Assembly: GCA_944322005.1 (NCBI GenBank)
Contig: CALUNL010000002.1
Span: 124,001 to 188,000 of the forward strand
Reading direction: 5' to 3'
DNA: 64,000 nucleotides
DNA from: an uncultured Alistipes sp.
Lineage (GTDB): Bacteria > Bacteroidota > Bacteroidia > Bacteroidales > Rikenellaceae
Positions 52,256 through 60,205 of the stretch are shown here, one piece after another. The notes under the pieces are model-generated. The model searched no databases, was not told the origin of the DNA, and saw only the letters and a list, made by a program, of their open reading frames with translations. Within the stretch, counting starts at the first letter, position 1, and every line of letters begins with the position of its first letter. The translations under genes were made by a program, and so were the position numbers.

Positions 52256-53299
52256 ATGAGCAAACCATCGATTCTGATAATCTATACGGGCGGAACAATC
52301 GGCATGCGCCGTGACGCGAACGGCACGCTGGCCCCGTTCGACTTCAACTCCATCGAGAGCGAGTTCCCGTCGGTGCGCAGCCTCAATGTCGGCATAGACG
52401 TGGTGAAGATGACGCCCATCGACTCGTCGAACGTGACGCCGGCGCTGTGGGCGGAGCTCGCACGCATAATACGCGACAACTACTCGTCGTACGACGGGTT
52501 CGTGGTGCTGCACGGCACCGATACGATGTCCTACACGGCATCGGCGCTGAGTTTCATGCTGGAGAACCTCGCCAAGCCGGTGGTCTTCACCGGCAGCCAG
52601 ATCCCGATGGGCATAATGCGTACGGACGGCCGCGAGAACCTCATCACAGCGATAGAGATAGCGGCTGCGGAGCGCGACGGACGCCCTCTGGTGCCGGAGG
52701 TGTCGCTCTATTTCCAGAACCGGCTGTTCAGGGCCAACCGCACGTCGAAAATCAGTGCCGAGGCGCTGAGCGCGTTCGACTCGAACAACTATCCGCCGCT
52801 TGCGGAGGTGGGTGTGAACATCCGCTACAACACCGACGACATACTCTATCCGGAGGGGTGGTCCGACGCGCGGTTCAGTGCCGGGGAGCTGAGGATTTCG
52901 GAGCGCATGGACGACAACGTGATGGTGCTGAAGCTCTTCCCGGGCATCGACGGGCGCATGCTGCGTGCCGTGCTGTCGGTCGACGGCCTGCGCGGAGTGG
53001 TCCTCGAGACCTTCGGCACGGGCAACGCCCCGACGGGAGCCTATTTCATCGACGTGCTGTCGGACGCCATACGGCGCGGCGTTACGGTCATCAACGTGTC
53101 GCAGTGCCGCAGCGGCCGCGTGGCGATGGAGCTGTACGAAACGGGCGTCAGACTGCACGACATAGGCGTCGTGAGCGGTTACGACATGACCACCGAGGCG
53201 GCCGTCACCAAACTCATGTGGGCTTTGGGCAAAAATCCGACTCCGGCAGAGCTGGCGGCCATGCTTTCGAACCCGTTGAGGGGAGAATTTACGGCATAG
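52256..53299 (+). CDS. ansA: Type I L-asparaginase (cytoplasmic)
   Basis: Hydrolyses asparagine to aspartate and ammonia. The 347-residue protein lacks a signal peptide. It has both threonine catalytic motifs: IYTGGTIGM (about residue 12) and VLHGTDTMSYTA (about residue 90), with the lysine-containing partner region in FTGSQIPMG. The C-terminal domain has LETFGTGNAPTG near residue 260. It closes the dprA-tatD operon. Confidence 0.94.
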   Translation: MSKPSILIIYTGGTIGMRRDANGTLAPFDFNSIESEFPSVRSLNVGIDVVKMTPIDSSNVTPALWAELARIIRDNYSSYDGFVVLHGTDTMSYTASALSFMLENLAKPVVFTGSQIPMGIMRTDGRENLITAIEIAAAERDGRPLVPEVSLYFQNRLFRANRTSKISAEALSAFDSNNYPPLAEVGVNIRYNTDDILYPEGWSDARFSAGELRISERMDDNVMVLKLFPGIDGRMLRAVLSVDGLRGVVLETFGTGNAPTGAYFIDVLSDAIRRGVTVINVSQCRSGRVAMELYETGVRLHDIGVVSGYDMTTEAAVTKLMWALGKNPTPAELAAMLSNPLRGEFTA

Positions 53300-53301
53300 G
53301 T

Positions 53302-53333
53302 TTTTGCACGAACGGAAAAAAATTTCTATATTT
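53302..53333 (+). promoter_or_regulatory. Probable promoter of the exbB-exbD cluster
   Basis: TTTG (53302-53305), 20 bp, then TATATTTC (53326-53333), with one mismatch in the -7 box. A leader of about 220 nt to exbB is implied. Confidence 0.55.
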
Positions 53334-53558
53334 CGGACTGATATGTGCCCGGTCTTGTTTGATCGGGAGGGTTGTTTGAGTTATAATCGGTTGATGTACA
53401 GACTGTTGGTGCTCGCATGGCGTACTTTTCACGCCCGGAGCGCGATGCCCTGCGGCGGGCGGCCGAGACGTTATTGACGTGATAAAACAGACAAAGCATA
53501 AGAAAAAAAACTAAAAACTGAAAAACAAACGAATTTTTAAACTTATCAAAAAACAACT

Positions 53559-54371
53559 ATGAAAAAAATTTTTTTGGTTTTGGCAGTGGCTGCGATGACT
53601 ATCGCCCCTGCAAGCGTTTTGGCACAGACTCCTGCTGCAGGTGAGGCTGCAGAGGTAGCACAGGTTGAGGCGACCGATTCTTTGGCAGCAGAGACTGTCG
53701 TTGAAGAGGCTGTGGCAAACGCCGAGGTAGAAATTGCCGGTGAGTCCCTGCACCACGTTCTGATGCAGAAGTTCCTCGAGGGAGACTGGGCATGGATGCT
53801 TCCGGTGCTTTTGTGTCTTGTAATCGGTCTGGCAGTTGCCATCGAGCGTATCCTCTATCTTTCGCTCTCGACCATCAACACCAAGAAGTTTGTCCTCGAG
53901 GTTGAGGAGACCCTGAAGAAGGGCGGCATCGAGGCAGCCAAGGAACTTTGCCGTAACACCAAGGGCCCGATCGCATCGATCTACTATCAGGGTCTTGACC
54001 GTTACAACCAGGGTCTGGATGCAGTTGATAAGGCAGTCGTATCCTACGGTTCGGTTCAGACCGGCCAGATGGAGTCGGGCTTGAGCTGGATCGGTCTGTT
54101 CATCGCACTTTCTCCTATGTTGGGATTTATGGGAACCGTTGTCGGCATGATCGATGCATTCGACTCCATCCAGGCAGCAGGTGACATCTCCCCGACGCTG
54201 GTTGCAGGAGGTATCAAGATTGCGTTGCTTACGACGTTGTTGGGTCTTATCGCCGCTGTTATTCTTCAGTTGTTCTACAACTACATCATCGCGAAGATTG
54301 ACAGCCTGGTAAACGAGATGGAGGACTCTTCCATCATCCTTATGGACATGCTTACCGCTTACAAGAAATAA
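53559..54371 (+). CDS. exbB: ExbB/TolQ/MotA-family proton channel protein with signal peptide
   Basis: Inner-membrane component that, with ExbD, uses the proton gradient to energise TonB-dependent transport. The 270-residue protein has a cleavable-type signal peptide (ending near VLAQTPAAG) and about 40 residues of Ala/Glu-rich periplasmic sequence before three membrane helices (about residues 75-95, 170-195 and 215-240), layout GLFIALSPMLGFMGTVVGMIDAF being the conserved ExbB pore region. Bacteroidetes ExbB proteins often have this extended N-terminus. It starts the cluster 34 bp before the small membrane protein. Confidence 0.94.
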   Translation: MKKIFLVLAVAAMTIAPASVLAQTPAAGEAAEVAQVEATDSLAAETVVEEAVANAEVEIAGESLHHVLMQKFLEGDWAWMLPVLLCLVIGLAVAIERILYLSLSTINTKKFVLEVEETLKKGGIEAAKELCRNTKGPIASIYYQGLDRYNQGLDAVDKAVVSYGSVQTGQMESGLSWIGLFIALSPMLGFMGTVVGMIDAFDSIQAAGDISPTLVAGGIKIALLTTLLGLIAAVILQLFYNYIIAKIDSLVNEMEDSSIILMDMLTAYKK

Positions 54372-54405
54372 CGACCCGAACCTGAGATTGAGTAAAAGTT
54401 AAATT

Positions 54406-54828
54406 ATGAAAAAAATATTGAACATATTGCTGGGCGTGCTCCTGGTCGTAACGCTGGTGCTTCTGGTTTATGCCTGCGTTACCGGCGGTTCGGATGCCTC
54501 CATCAGCGCCAACCTCATATGGGGTTACGTCCTGTTGGCCGGTGCTGTTCTGGCAGTCCTCTACTCCGCCATCAAGGGCATGGTAGAGAACCCGGCCGGT
54601 ATCAAGAAGGCGCTTCTGTCCATTGCGATTGTCGTCGTAGTGGTAGGCGCATCGGTCGGCATCGCATTGAGCCACAAGGGCCTTGCCATTCCGAACTCGG
54701 CAGGAGGCGTATTCGACAATCCGACCGAGTTGGTAATAACCGAGTCGAGCATCATCGTCACCTATGTTGCGCTTTCGGTCGCAATCATCGTGGCAATAGT
54801 GTCGGAGATTCGCAACGCACTTAAATAG
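54406..54828 (+). CDS. Small four-helix membrane protein between exbB and exbD
   Basis: A 140-residue protein with four predicted membrane helices (about residues 6-26, 38-58, 66-86 and 114-135), very rich in Val, Ile and Leu. A soluble loop of about 27 residues (GLAIPNSAGGVFDNPTELV) lies before the last helix. No charged residues are conserved in an obvious catalytic pattern. It sits 34 bp after exbB and 13 bp before exbD; its position in the operon suggests a role in the ExbB/ExbD complex. The function is unknown. Confidence 0.88.
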   Translation: MKKILNILLGVLLVVTLVLLVYACVTGGSDASISANLIWGYVLLAGAVLAVLYSAIKGMVENPAGIKKALLSIAIVVVVVGASVGIALSHKGLAIPNSAGGVFDNPTELVITESSIIVTYVALSVAIIVAIVSEIRNALK

Positions 54829-54841
54829 AAAGGAAAACACA

Positions 54842-55438
54842 ATGCCGATAAACAAGAGAAAGATACAGGAAATTAACGCCGGTTCCATGGCCGACATCGC
54901 CTTCCTGCTGCTCATATTCTTTCTCGTCGCAACCACGATGAACGTGGATACGGGTCTGGTCCGTATCCTTCCGCCGATGCCTGATCCTAACGTCAAGCAG
55001 GCCGACACCGATGTCAAGGAGCGCAATCTTCTTCTGGTGTTCGTGTCGGGAAGCGGCAACATCATGGCCGGAGGTCAGACGATGGATATCCATCTCCTGA
55101 AGGACAAGGCCAAGGAGTTCATCCTCAATCCGTTCGACGATGAGAATCTGCCGGAGAAGGTGAATACCGAGATAGATATGCCCGACGGTTCGAAGTGGGT
55201 ATATCCGGTGAGCCAGGGAATCATCTCCCTCCAGAATACGCGCGAAACGAGCTACAAGGTGTACATCATGGTACAGAACGAGCTTACGCGTGCATTCAAC
55301 GAGGTTCGCGATGAATTGGCCATGAGCAAGTTCGGCGAGAAGTTCGCCAAGCTTGAAGAGGAACAAAAGAAAGTGATTGTTAAGGCGGTACCGCTGAAGA
55401 TTTCGGAGGCAGAGCCGCGTAAAATATTGAAGAAGTAG
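54842..55438 (+). CDS. exbD: ExbD/TolR-family protein, first copy
   Basis: A 198-residue inner-membrane protein with one N-terminal helix, SMADIAFLLLIFFLVATTM, holding the proton-relay Asp (about residue 19), then a periplasmic domain of about 150 residues with Lys- and Glu-rich tail. It is longer than E. coli ExbD (141). Two bases separate it from the second copy, so the ratio of the two copies may be fixed by coupled translation. Confidence 0.93.
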   Translation: MPINKRKIQEINAGSMADIAFLLLIFFLVATTMNVDTGLVRILPPMPDPNVKQADTDVKERNLLLVFVSGSGNIMAGGQTMDIHLLKDKAKEFILNPFDDENLPEKVNTEIDMPDGSKWVYPVSQGIISLQNTRETSYKVYIMVQNELTRAFNEVRDELAMSKFGEKFAKLEEEQKKVIVKAVPLKISEAEPRKILKK

Positions 55439-55439
55439 T

Positions 55440-55910
55440 ATGGCAGTAATGAAGAAAAAGGGCGACAAGAGTCTGCCCCCGATTTCAACGGCATCGCTTC
55501 CGGACGTCATCTTTATGATTCTGTTCTTCTTCATGGTCACCACCACCATGCGCGATCAGGAGCTGTTGGTACGTTACCGTCTCCCTGACGCTACGGAGGT
55601 TCAGAAGCTTGAGAAGAAGTCGCTTGTCAGCTACATCCACATCGGAGTTCCTATTCCGCAGATGCAGGCCAAGTTCGGTACTGCACCGAAGATTCAGCTC
55701 AACGACTCCTACAAGACTACGAAGGACATATTGGATTTCGTTGCGGGCGAGCGCGACAAACTCAACGAGTTCGACCGTGCCTCGATGACCATATGCCTCA
55801 AGAGCGATGAGAATACGCGAATGGGTATCATTGCCGACGTTAAGCAGGAGCTTCGTCGCGCCAATGCGCTCAAGATATCCTATGCATCGTCGAAGGTTTT
55901 GAGCTATTAA
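55440..55910 (+). CDS. exbD: ExbD/TolR-family protein, second copy
   Basis: A 156-residue paralogue of the preceding gene, with one helix SLPDVIFMILFFFMVTTTM containing the proton-relay Asp (about residue 22) and a periplasmic domain ending in LKISYASSKVLSY. Divergent from the first copy outside the helix, so it probably forms a different part of the complex. tonB itself is not in the window. A perfect terminator follows 22 bp downstream. Confidence 0.93.
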   Translation: MAVMKKKGDKSLPPISTASLPDVIFMILFFFMVTTTMRDQELLVRYRLPDATEVQKLEKKSLVSYIHIGVPIPQMQAKFGTAPKIQLNDSYKTTKDILDFVAGERDKLNEFDRASMTICLKSDENTRMGIIADVKQELRRANALKISYASSKVLSY

Positions 55911-55932
55911 TTCCCCGACGGTATGCAAATGA

Positions 55933-55963
55933 AGGGTGCGGAGATCTCCGCACCCTTTTTTTG
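55933..55963 (+). terminator. Terminator of the exb cluster
   Basis: AGGGTGCGGAGA and TCTCCGCACCCT are directly adjacent, forming a perfect 24-bp palindrome, followed by seven T residues. Confidence 0.9.
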
Positions 55964-56125
55964 TGTCTGGATTCCGGCCGTCGGCATTCCGCCCGCGCGA
56001 CCTATCGTACCAGCGTGTACACACCACCTTATGCCCAAGCGTACTTACTTCCTGTCGGCTTTTTCTGCGAATGTCGGAGGCGCTCCGGCACGCAGGGCGG
56101 CCGCGGTGAAGGTCGTCTTCGGGTA

Positions 56126-56218
56126 TAAAAAAGAACGGGACTTAAGAGTCTGGCAACTCGAAAGCCCCCTGTGTTAGGTTAGTTAGGTTAATGAGCAACG
56201 GGAGAACCCCGTATTTGT
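56126..56218 (-). ncRNA. Candidate small non-coding RNA
   Basis: A full consensus promoter on the minus strand points into a stretch without any open frame. Transcription would start near 56218 and could end at the T-run at 56127-56132, giving about 90 nt. ACGGG near the 5' end can pair with CCCGT next to the T-run, closing a long hairpin, and smaller stems (ACGGG-CCCGT, and GAGT-ACTC near 56155) are possible. TTAGGTTAGTTAGGTTA (56174-56190, plus strand) lies in the middle. Location, size and lack of coding frame suggest a regulatory or 6S-like RNA, but no family was recognised. Confidence 0.5.
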
Positions 56219-56223
56219 TGATA

Positions 56224-56254
56224 CAAATATACGGTTTATTTCAATAAGACCAAA
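56224..56254 (-). promoter_or_regulatory. Consensus promoter of the candidate small RNA
   Basis: On the minus strand TTTG (56251-56254), exactly 19 bp, TATATTTG (56224-56231). No protein-coding gene begins downstream of it on that strand. Confidence 0.8.
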
Positions 56255-56339
56255 TTTTATTGTAAATAATTTACGAAAAAAGCTCCGTTTGCGCATTATT
56301 CATATATTAAAAATATGATTTTCGATTAATATTTTTAAC

Positions 56340-57260
56340 TTATTTAAAAAATGCGGCCTCCGTACCCGCCGCTTCCGCCGGCCTTTTCGTATCGGTGGCC
56401 GCGGCCGTGATCTCGGCCGATGCCATGCTCCGTCGGCGGTATGCCGAAGGTGTTATACCGTAGTGTTTGCGGAAAATCTTGATGAAGTAGGAGGTGTTTG
56501 GGAACATGCACTGCGCGCTCACCTCGGATACCGGTATGGCCGATGACCGGAGAAGCACGAGGGCGCGGTTCAGTCTTTGTTCGACGAACCACCTGTGCGG
56601 GGTGCATCCGAACCTGCGCTTGAATTCCGTCTTGAATGCCGACAGCGACCTGTCGCACATGTGAGCTATTGCATTCAGCGGACGCTTCGAAAATATGCTT
56701 CCGTAGACTATCTGCTCGAACATAGCCGAGGGGCTGCACTCCGTGTGCCGGAGCATGAACCTGCACACCTCTGCCGAGCCGTATGCCATTATCATCATCA
56801 CGAGTTCCTCCTTCCTGAACAGCATCTCCTCCTCCGACAGCCCTTTCCCGCTCTCGAAACATCGCGCCGCCGCCGTGAAGAAGCTGCGTATCATCGACGG
56901 CGCCCGTTCGCCGCAGTGGCAGCAGCCGCTGCTCTCCCCGTATGGCAGCTCCTCGGGGCTGAACCGGCGTATCACGCTCAGGTGGGATGCCGTATGCTGC
57001 AGCTCCCCGATGTCGTACATGAAGATTATCTCCTCGTACGGCCGTTCTGCCGTACGGCGATGTTCCATGTGGTGTTCGCCCGGGCCGATGCAGAACATGT
57101 CACCCTGGATAAACGATGCTGTGCAGGCCCCATCTTCGTACATGCGTTTCAATCCGCTGACAACATATCCTATGACGAATACTCGCAATGTGTAGCGTCT
57201 CTCCGTTCCGCCGAACTTTTCGTCGAACAGCCTTATTACCGATCTGTGATATCCCGACAT
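56340..57260 (-). CDS. AraC-family transcriptional regulator
   Basis: A 306-residue regulator. The N-terminal part (residues 1-150) looks like a cupin sensor (MFCIGPGEHHMEHRR near residue 60). The C-terminal part has two helix-turn-helix units: NAIAHMCDRSLSAFKTEFKRRFG (about residues 192-215) and PVSEVSAQCMFPNTSYFIKIFRKHYG (about residues 242-268), followed by TPSAYRRR, the AraC signature ending. A basic/Ala-rich tail of 30 residues follows. It is isolated, with the candidate small RNA promoter just upstream of its stop on the same strand side. The target is unknown. Confidence 0.92.
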   Translation of the reverse strand: MSGYHRSVIRLFDEKFGGTERRYTLRVFVIGYVVSGLKRMYEDGACTASFIQGDMFCIGPGEHHMEHRRTAERPYEEIIFMYDIGELQHTASHLSVIRRFSPEELPYGESSGCCHCGERAPSMIRSFFTAAARCFESGKGLSEEEMLFRKEELVMMIMAYGSAEVCRFMLRHTECSPSAMFEQIVYGSIFSKRPLNAIAHMCDRSLSAFKTEFKRRFGCTPHRWFVEQRLNRALVLLRSSAIPVSEVSAQCMFPNTSYFIKIFRKHYGITPSAYRRRSMASAEITAAATDTKRPAEAAGTEAAFFK

Positions 57261-57375
57261 ATTTCATTGTTTGCAACATGAAATTACTAATAAACAATGG
57301 AAATTGCAATAAAATATTGAAACAATGTGTGCGGATATGGATTTCCTGCCCTTCTGGAGCAGTTCGGACGGCCTT

Positions 57376-58323
57376 TTATTCGAAAAACAGGTGGACGACA
57401 AATAGAATCAGCATACCCCAGTATACGGGGTTCGACACCTTTCTCGGCATTCTTGATAGCGATGTTGCGGCGAGGATTGCGGCCGGACATGCCGCCGTGT
57501 TGAGCATCGCTGTTCCGCATCCCGGGATTGCGAATGCCGCGAGTGAGAGCACCATTGCCGAGACGGCCATTCCGATGGCCTTGCGCTCCTTTATCAGCAT
57601 CTTCGATCTCCCGGCACGGCCGACGAAAGGTCCGGCGGCGAGTGTTGCGGCAAAGGCGGCGACAAGGGCCGTTGCGGCGAACGGGAATGGCCCGAACTCC
57701 GTCGGACGTCTTGTGGCGAGCATCTCCCATATGTTCGAAGCCAAGGCGCCGAACTCGGCGCCGGCGTACCAGTTGACGTAGCTCGCAGCCAGGAGCGGCA
57801 GTACCCATCCGGTTGCGGCAAGCAGGCACTGGCGTGGCGACAGCGGCAATATCACAATCGAGATCGGAATCAGCAGCGAGAGCGTTACCGTCGGAGGGTA
57901 GAATGCGACGGCACCTCCCAGCAGCATCCCCGCGAAGAATACCGATGCCTTCTCGTCGGGCCTCGGGATGTTGCGTACGAGGAGCAGCAGGGCCATCGCC
58001 GTGCAAAGTGCGGCGGCGGAGGCGTTCAGGGCGTATGGCGATGCGTATATGCCGACGGCGACGATTCCGAACAGGGGTATTGCCGTGGTGTCGAAGCTCT
58101 TCAGCATCCCGGCGGTTATGGCCGTACGGCAGGCGGCCATTGCGGCGCAGCACGATAGGAGCACCGCGGCGGCGATTTCGAGCGGTCGCGGGGGGAACGG
58201 GCACTCTGCGGCCTCTGCGGCGTGCGGCGACAGCGACATTCGCACGTACGAGACGGCGAGTATCGCAATCACCGTCATCATGGCCATGAATCCCGACTGG
58301 CGTGTTACGGATACCGGTTGCAT
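57376..58323 (-). CDS. Integral membrane protein, DUF6427-like
   Basis: A 315-residue protein with about eight to nine hydrophobic helices and few charged residues, resembling Bacteroidetes membrane proteins of the DUF6427 type, which sit near cell-wall or RNA genes without known function. The ending NPVYWGMLILFVVHLFF is typical of that group. Its ATG lies four bases after a TAACTTTG box, so the message would be leaderless unless translation starts at the next Met (residue 13). It is divergent from rnhB. Confidence 0.75.
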   Translation of the reverse strand: MQPVSVTRQSGFMAMMTVIAILAVSYVRMSLSPHAAEAAECPFPPRPLEIAAAVLLSCCAAMAACRTAITAGMLKSFDTTAIPLFGIVAVGIYASPYALNASAAALCTAMALLLLVRNIPRPDEKASVFFAGMLLGGAVAFYPPTVTLSLLIPISIVILPLSPRQCLLAATGWVLPLLAASYVNWYAGAEFGALASNIWEMLATRRPTEFGPFPFAATALVAAFAATLAAGPFVGRAGRSKMLIKERKAIGMAVSAMVLSLAAFAIPGCGTAMLNTAACPAAILAATSLSRMPRKVSNPVYWGMLILFVVHLFFE

Positions 58324-58327
58324 GAGA

Positions 58328-58335
58328 CAAAGTTA
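58328..58335 (-). promoter_or_regulatory. -7 promoter box abutting the membrane protein start
   Basis: TAACTTTG on the minus strand is followed by TCTC and then ATG. Confidence 0.55.
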
Positions 58336-58355
58336 CGTTTTTTATACAAAAGTGC

Positions 58356-58363
58356 TATCTTTG
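58356..58363 (+). promoter_or_regulatory. -7 promoter box of rnhB
   Basis: TATCTTTG, 21 bp before the rnhB ATG; only 20 bp from the divergent box for the membrane protein. Confidence 0.6.
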
Positions 58364-58384
58364 GGGGAGCAAATTAAGTTGCCG

Positions 58385-58990
58385 ATGCTGGAGAATTCAT
58401 ATCAGAGCGAACTTCTGGAGGCCGGATGTGACGAAGCGGGGTGCGGATGCCTTGCCGGTCCGGTGTTTGCTGCGGCGGTGATACTTCCGCCGGACTTCTC
58501 GCACCCCCTTCTGGACGACTCGAAGCGCATGACGGCGCGCAACCGCGACCTGCTGCGCGAGATTATCTGTCGCGAGGCCGTGGCGTGGGCCGTGGAGCAG
58601 GTGTCGGCGGAGCGCATCGACGAGATAAACATCCTCAATGCCTCGTTCGAGGGGATGTCGCTGGCCGTTGTGCGTCTGGACCCGCAGCCGCAGTTCCTCG
58701 CCATCGACGGCAACCGTTTCCGCACGCGGCTCGACATACCTTACGCCTGCATCGTCAAGGGTGACGGCCGCTACGCCGACATCGCGGCGGCATCGGTCCT
58801 TGCGAAGACCTTCCGTGACGAGTACATGCTGCGCATCGACGCCGAGTGGCCGATGTACGGCTGGGCGAAGAACAAGGGCTATCCCACGCGCGAACACCGT
58901 CTCGCCGTGCGCCGCTACGGTCTCTCGCCGCACCACCGCGTGACCTTCCACAGCGGGGCGGGGGAGCTGGAGCTCTTTCCCGATTTCTGA
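58385..58990 (+). CDS. rnhB: Ribonuclease HII
   Basis: Removes ribonucleotides and RNA-DNA hybrids from DNA. The 201-residue protein has the catalytic tetrad: EAGCDEAGCGCLAGPVF (Asp and Glu near residues 15-16), IDGNRFR (Asp near residue 110), and KGDGRYADIAAASVLAKTFRDE (Asp near residue 128). NKGYPTREHR follows. The start at 58385 is preferred; the frame stays open upstream through the divergent gene's promoter region. Confidence 0.96.
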   Translation: MLENSYQSELLEAGCDEAGCGCLAGPVFAAAVILPPDFSHPLLDDSKRMTARNRDLLREIICREAVAWAVEQVSAERIDEINILNASFEGMSLAVVRLDPQPQFLAIDGNRFRTRLDIPYACIVKGDGRYADIAAASVLAKTFRDEYMLRIDAEWPMYGWAKNKGYPTREHRLAVRRYGLSPHHRVTFHSGAGELELFPDF

Positions 58991-59082
58991 ACGGGCCTTC
59001 AGGGGGCGGCCTTTAAGGTGCGGCCTTCCCGTGCGCATCCCTGCGCAACAGCCGGTTCCGTATGCGGCAGAGCTCCGGATAC

Positions 59083-59114
59083 GAAAAATCCGGAGACGCC
59101 GATGCATCTCCGGA
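59083..59114 (-). terminator. Terminator of rnpB
   Basis: TCCGGAGA pairs with TCTCCGGA. On the minus strand the stem is followed by TTTTT (plus-strand A-run 59084-59088). Confidence 0.75.
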
Positions 59115-59121
59115 CATTGCG

Positions 59122-59451
59122 GCAGGTTCCGTAAGCCGAGTTCTGTTTTAGTCCATCATTTATCTACGACTGCGGTCACCCGCAGCCTCAAGCGGTTTAC
59201 CCCTCGGCATCGGGCGAGCAACCCTTGACTGCCGATATACATAACCTTGCAACCCGCAAGACGTACTGCCGGACGACATTGCTGCCTCCGCGGTGGGCTC
59301 TTACCCCGCCTTTTCACCCTTACCCTGTGCGGGCGGTTGTTTTCTGTTACGCTGCTATGCCCTCACGGACATCAAGCCGTTAACTTGTGCGGTGCTCTGT
59401 GTTGCTCGGACTTTCCTCTCCCCGTTGCGGGCAGCGATGGACCGAACCTGC
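59122..59451 (-). ncRNA. rnpB: RNase P RNA (bacterial class A)
   Basis: Catalytic RNA that trims tRNA 5' leaders. Read on the minus strand it shows the universal core GAGGAAAGTCCGAGC (59405-59419) and the 3' partner ACAGAACTCGGCTTAC (59131-59146). The outer helix P1 is formed by GCAGGTTC at the 5' end (59444-59451) and GAACCTGC at the 3' end (59122-59129), a perfect match that fixes the ends to within a few bases. About 330 nt, normal for the class. It begins 36 bp after the nitroreductase stop on the same strand; a terminator follows. Open frames across this stretch on both strands are chance. Confidence 0.95.
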
Positions 59452-59486
59452 GGTGCGAAGATAGTCAATTTCCGCGAGGCGGACAA

Positions 59487-60017
59487 CTAATCGGCCCAGA
59501 TTATCGATGCCGAGTCGTCGTGCGGCGGCAGCGGTGCCGGCGTGAAGTCGGAGTATCCGAGTGCGATTATGCACTCCACGCGGTACTGTGCCGGTATAGG
59601 CAGCAGCGAGCGCAGGTAGTTTTCGGCGGACTCGCCCTGCGGGTCATCCTTGCGGCGCGGGCGTCCGGCCATATGCACCCAGCACGATGCCAGGCCGGCA
59701 TCGACGCATGCGAGCTGGAGCAGCGTCGCGGAGATGGCGCAGTTTATGTCCCAGAGGTCCGAGGCGGAGGTGTCGCCCATGACCACGACGGCCGCAGGCG
59801 CTCCGGCCAGGAATCCAGCGCCGTAGTCGCGCACGGAGGCCATCTTTTCGATTGTGTTGCGGTCGGTTACGACCATGAAGCGCGTCGAGCGCGTATTTCG
59901 TGCCGAGGGCGCGGTGAGGGCCTGTCGCAGAATCCCCTCCATCACCTCACGCGGCACCTGTTTGTCGAGGAAGCGCCGCACGCTGCGGCGTTTTTCCAGC
60001 AGTTTTCCGAATTCCAT
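59487..60017 (-). CDS. Nitroreductase-family protein
   Basis: A 176-residue FMN oxidoreductase. FMN-binding motifs: KRRSVRRFLDKQVPREV (about residues 10-25), LTAPSARNTRSTRF (about residue 35) and CIIALGYSD near residue 150. VDAGLASCWVHM lies near residue 105. Short for the family, as in several Bacteroidetes homologues. It lies directly upstream of rnpB on the same strand, and read-through could reach that gene. The TAACTTTG box lies 31 bp before the ATG. Confidence 0.9.
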   Translation of the reverse strand: MEFGKLLEKRRSVRRFLDKQVPREVMEGILRQALTAPSARNTRSTRFMVVTDRNTIEKMASVRDYGAGFLAGAPAAVVVMGDTSASDLWDINCAISATLLQLACVDAGLASCWVHMAGRPRRKDDPQGESAENYLRSLLPIPAQYRVECIIALGYSDFTPAPLPPHDDSASIIWAD

Positions 60018-60048
60018 AGTCTGTGTGAATTTGTTTGTCGTCTTCGAG

Positions 60049-60056
60049 CAAAGTTA
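60049..60056 (-). promoter_or_regulatory. -7 promoter box of the 59.5-kb nitroreductase gene
   Basis: TAACTTTG on the minus strand, 31 bp from the ATG. Confidence 0.5.
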
Positions 60057-60173
60057 CTAAAAAAACGTTCATTGCGCTAACCGTTTACGCCGTTTTTGTC
60101 TCCTTTCCGGACGGGTGCCGCGCCGACGTGCGTGTAAAAGCGGCTCCGCAGGGCGCAAATCCGAAAAAGTTAG

Positions 60174-60181
60174 TATCTTTG
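60174..60181 (+). promoter_or_regulatory. -7 promoter box of the HAD phosphatase gene
   Basis: TATCTTTG, 24 bp before the chosen ATG at 60206, supporting that start over the open frame upstream. Confidence 0.6.
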
Positions 60182-60205
60182 TGCGAAACAGATACGAGTT
60201 ATTCT

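Larger units (their letters stand above)
55911..56339 (+). other. Intergenic region after the exb cluster
   Basis: A 429-bp stretch holding the exb terminator at the left, the candidate small RNA and its consensus promoter in the middle and right, and an AT-rich tail next to the AraC-type gene. No protein-coding gene was supported. Confidence 0.5.

Noticed and set aside
55923-56177. Small open frame of 84 codons after the exb terminator
   Set aside because: Begins inside the terminator and has no coding character; the candidate RNA on the other strand explains part of the stretch better.
59247-60080. Plus-strand open frame across the RNase P RNA and the nitroreductase gene
   Set aside because: Covers the unmistakable core of RNase P RNA and the antisense of a clear gene.
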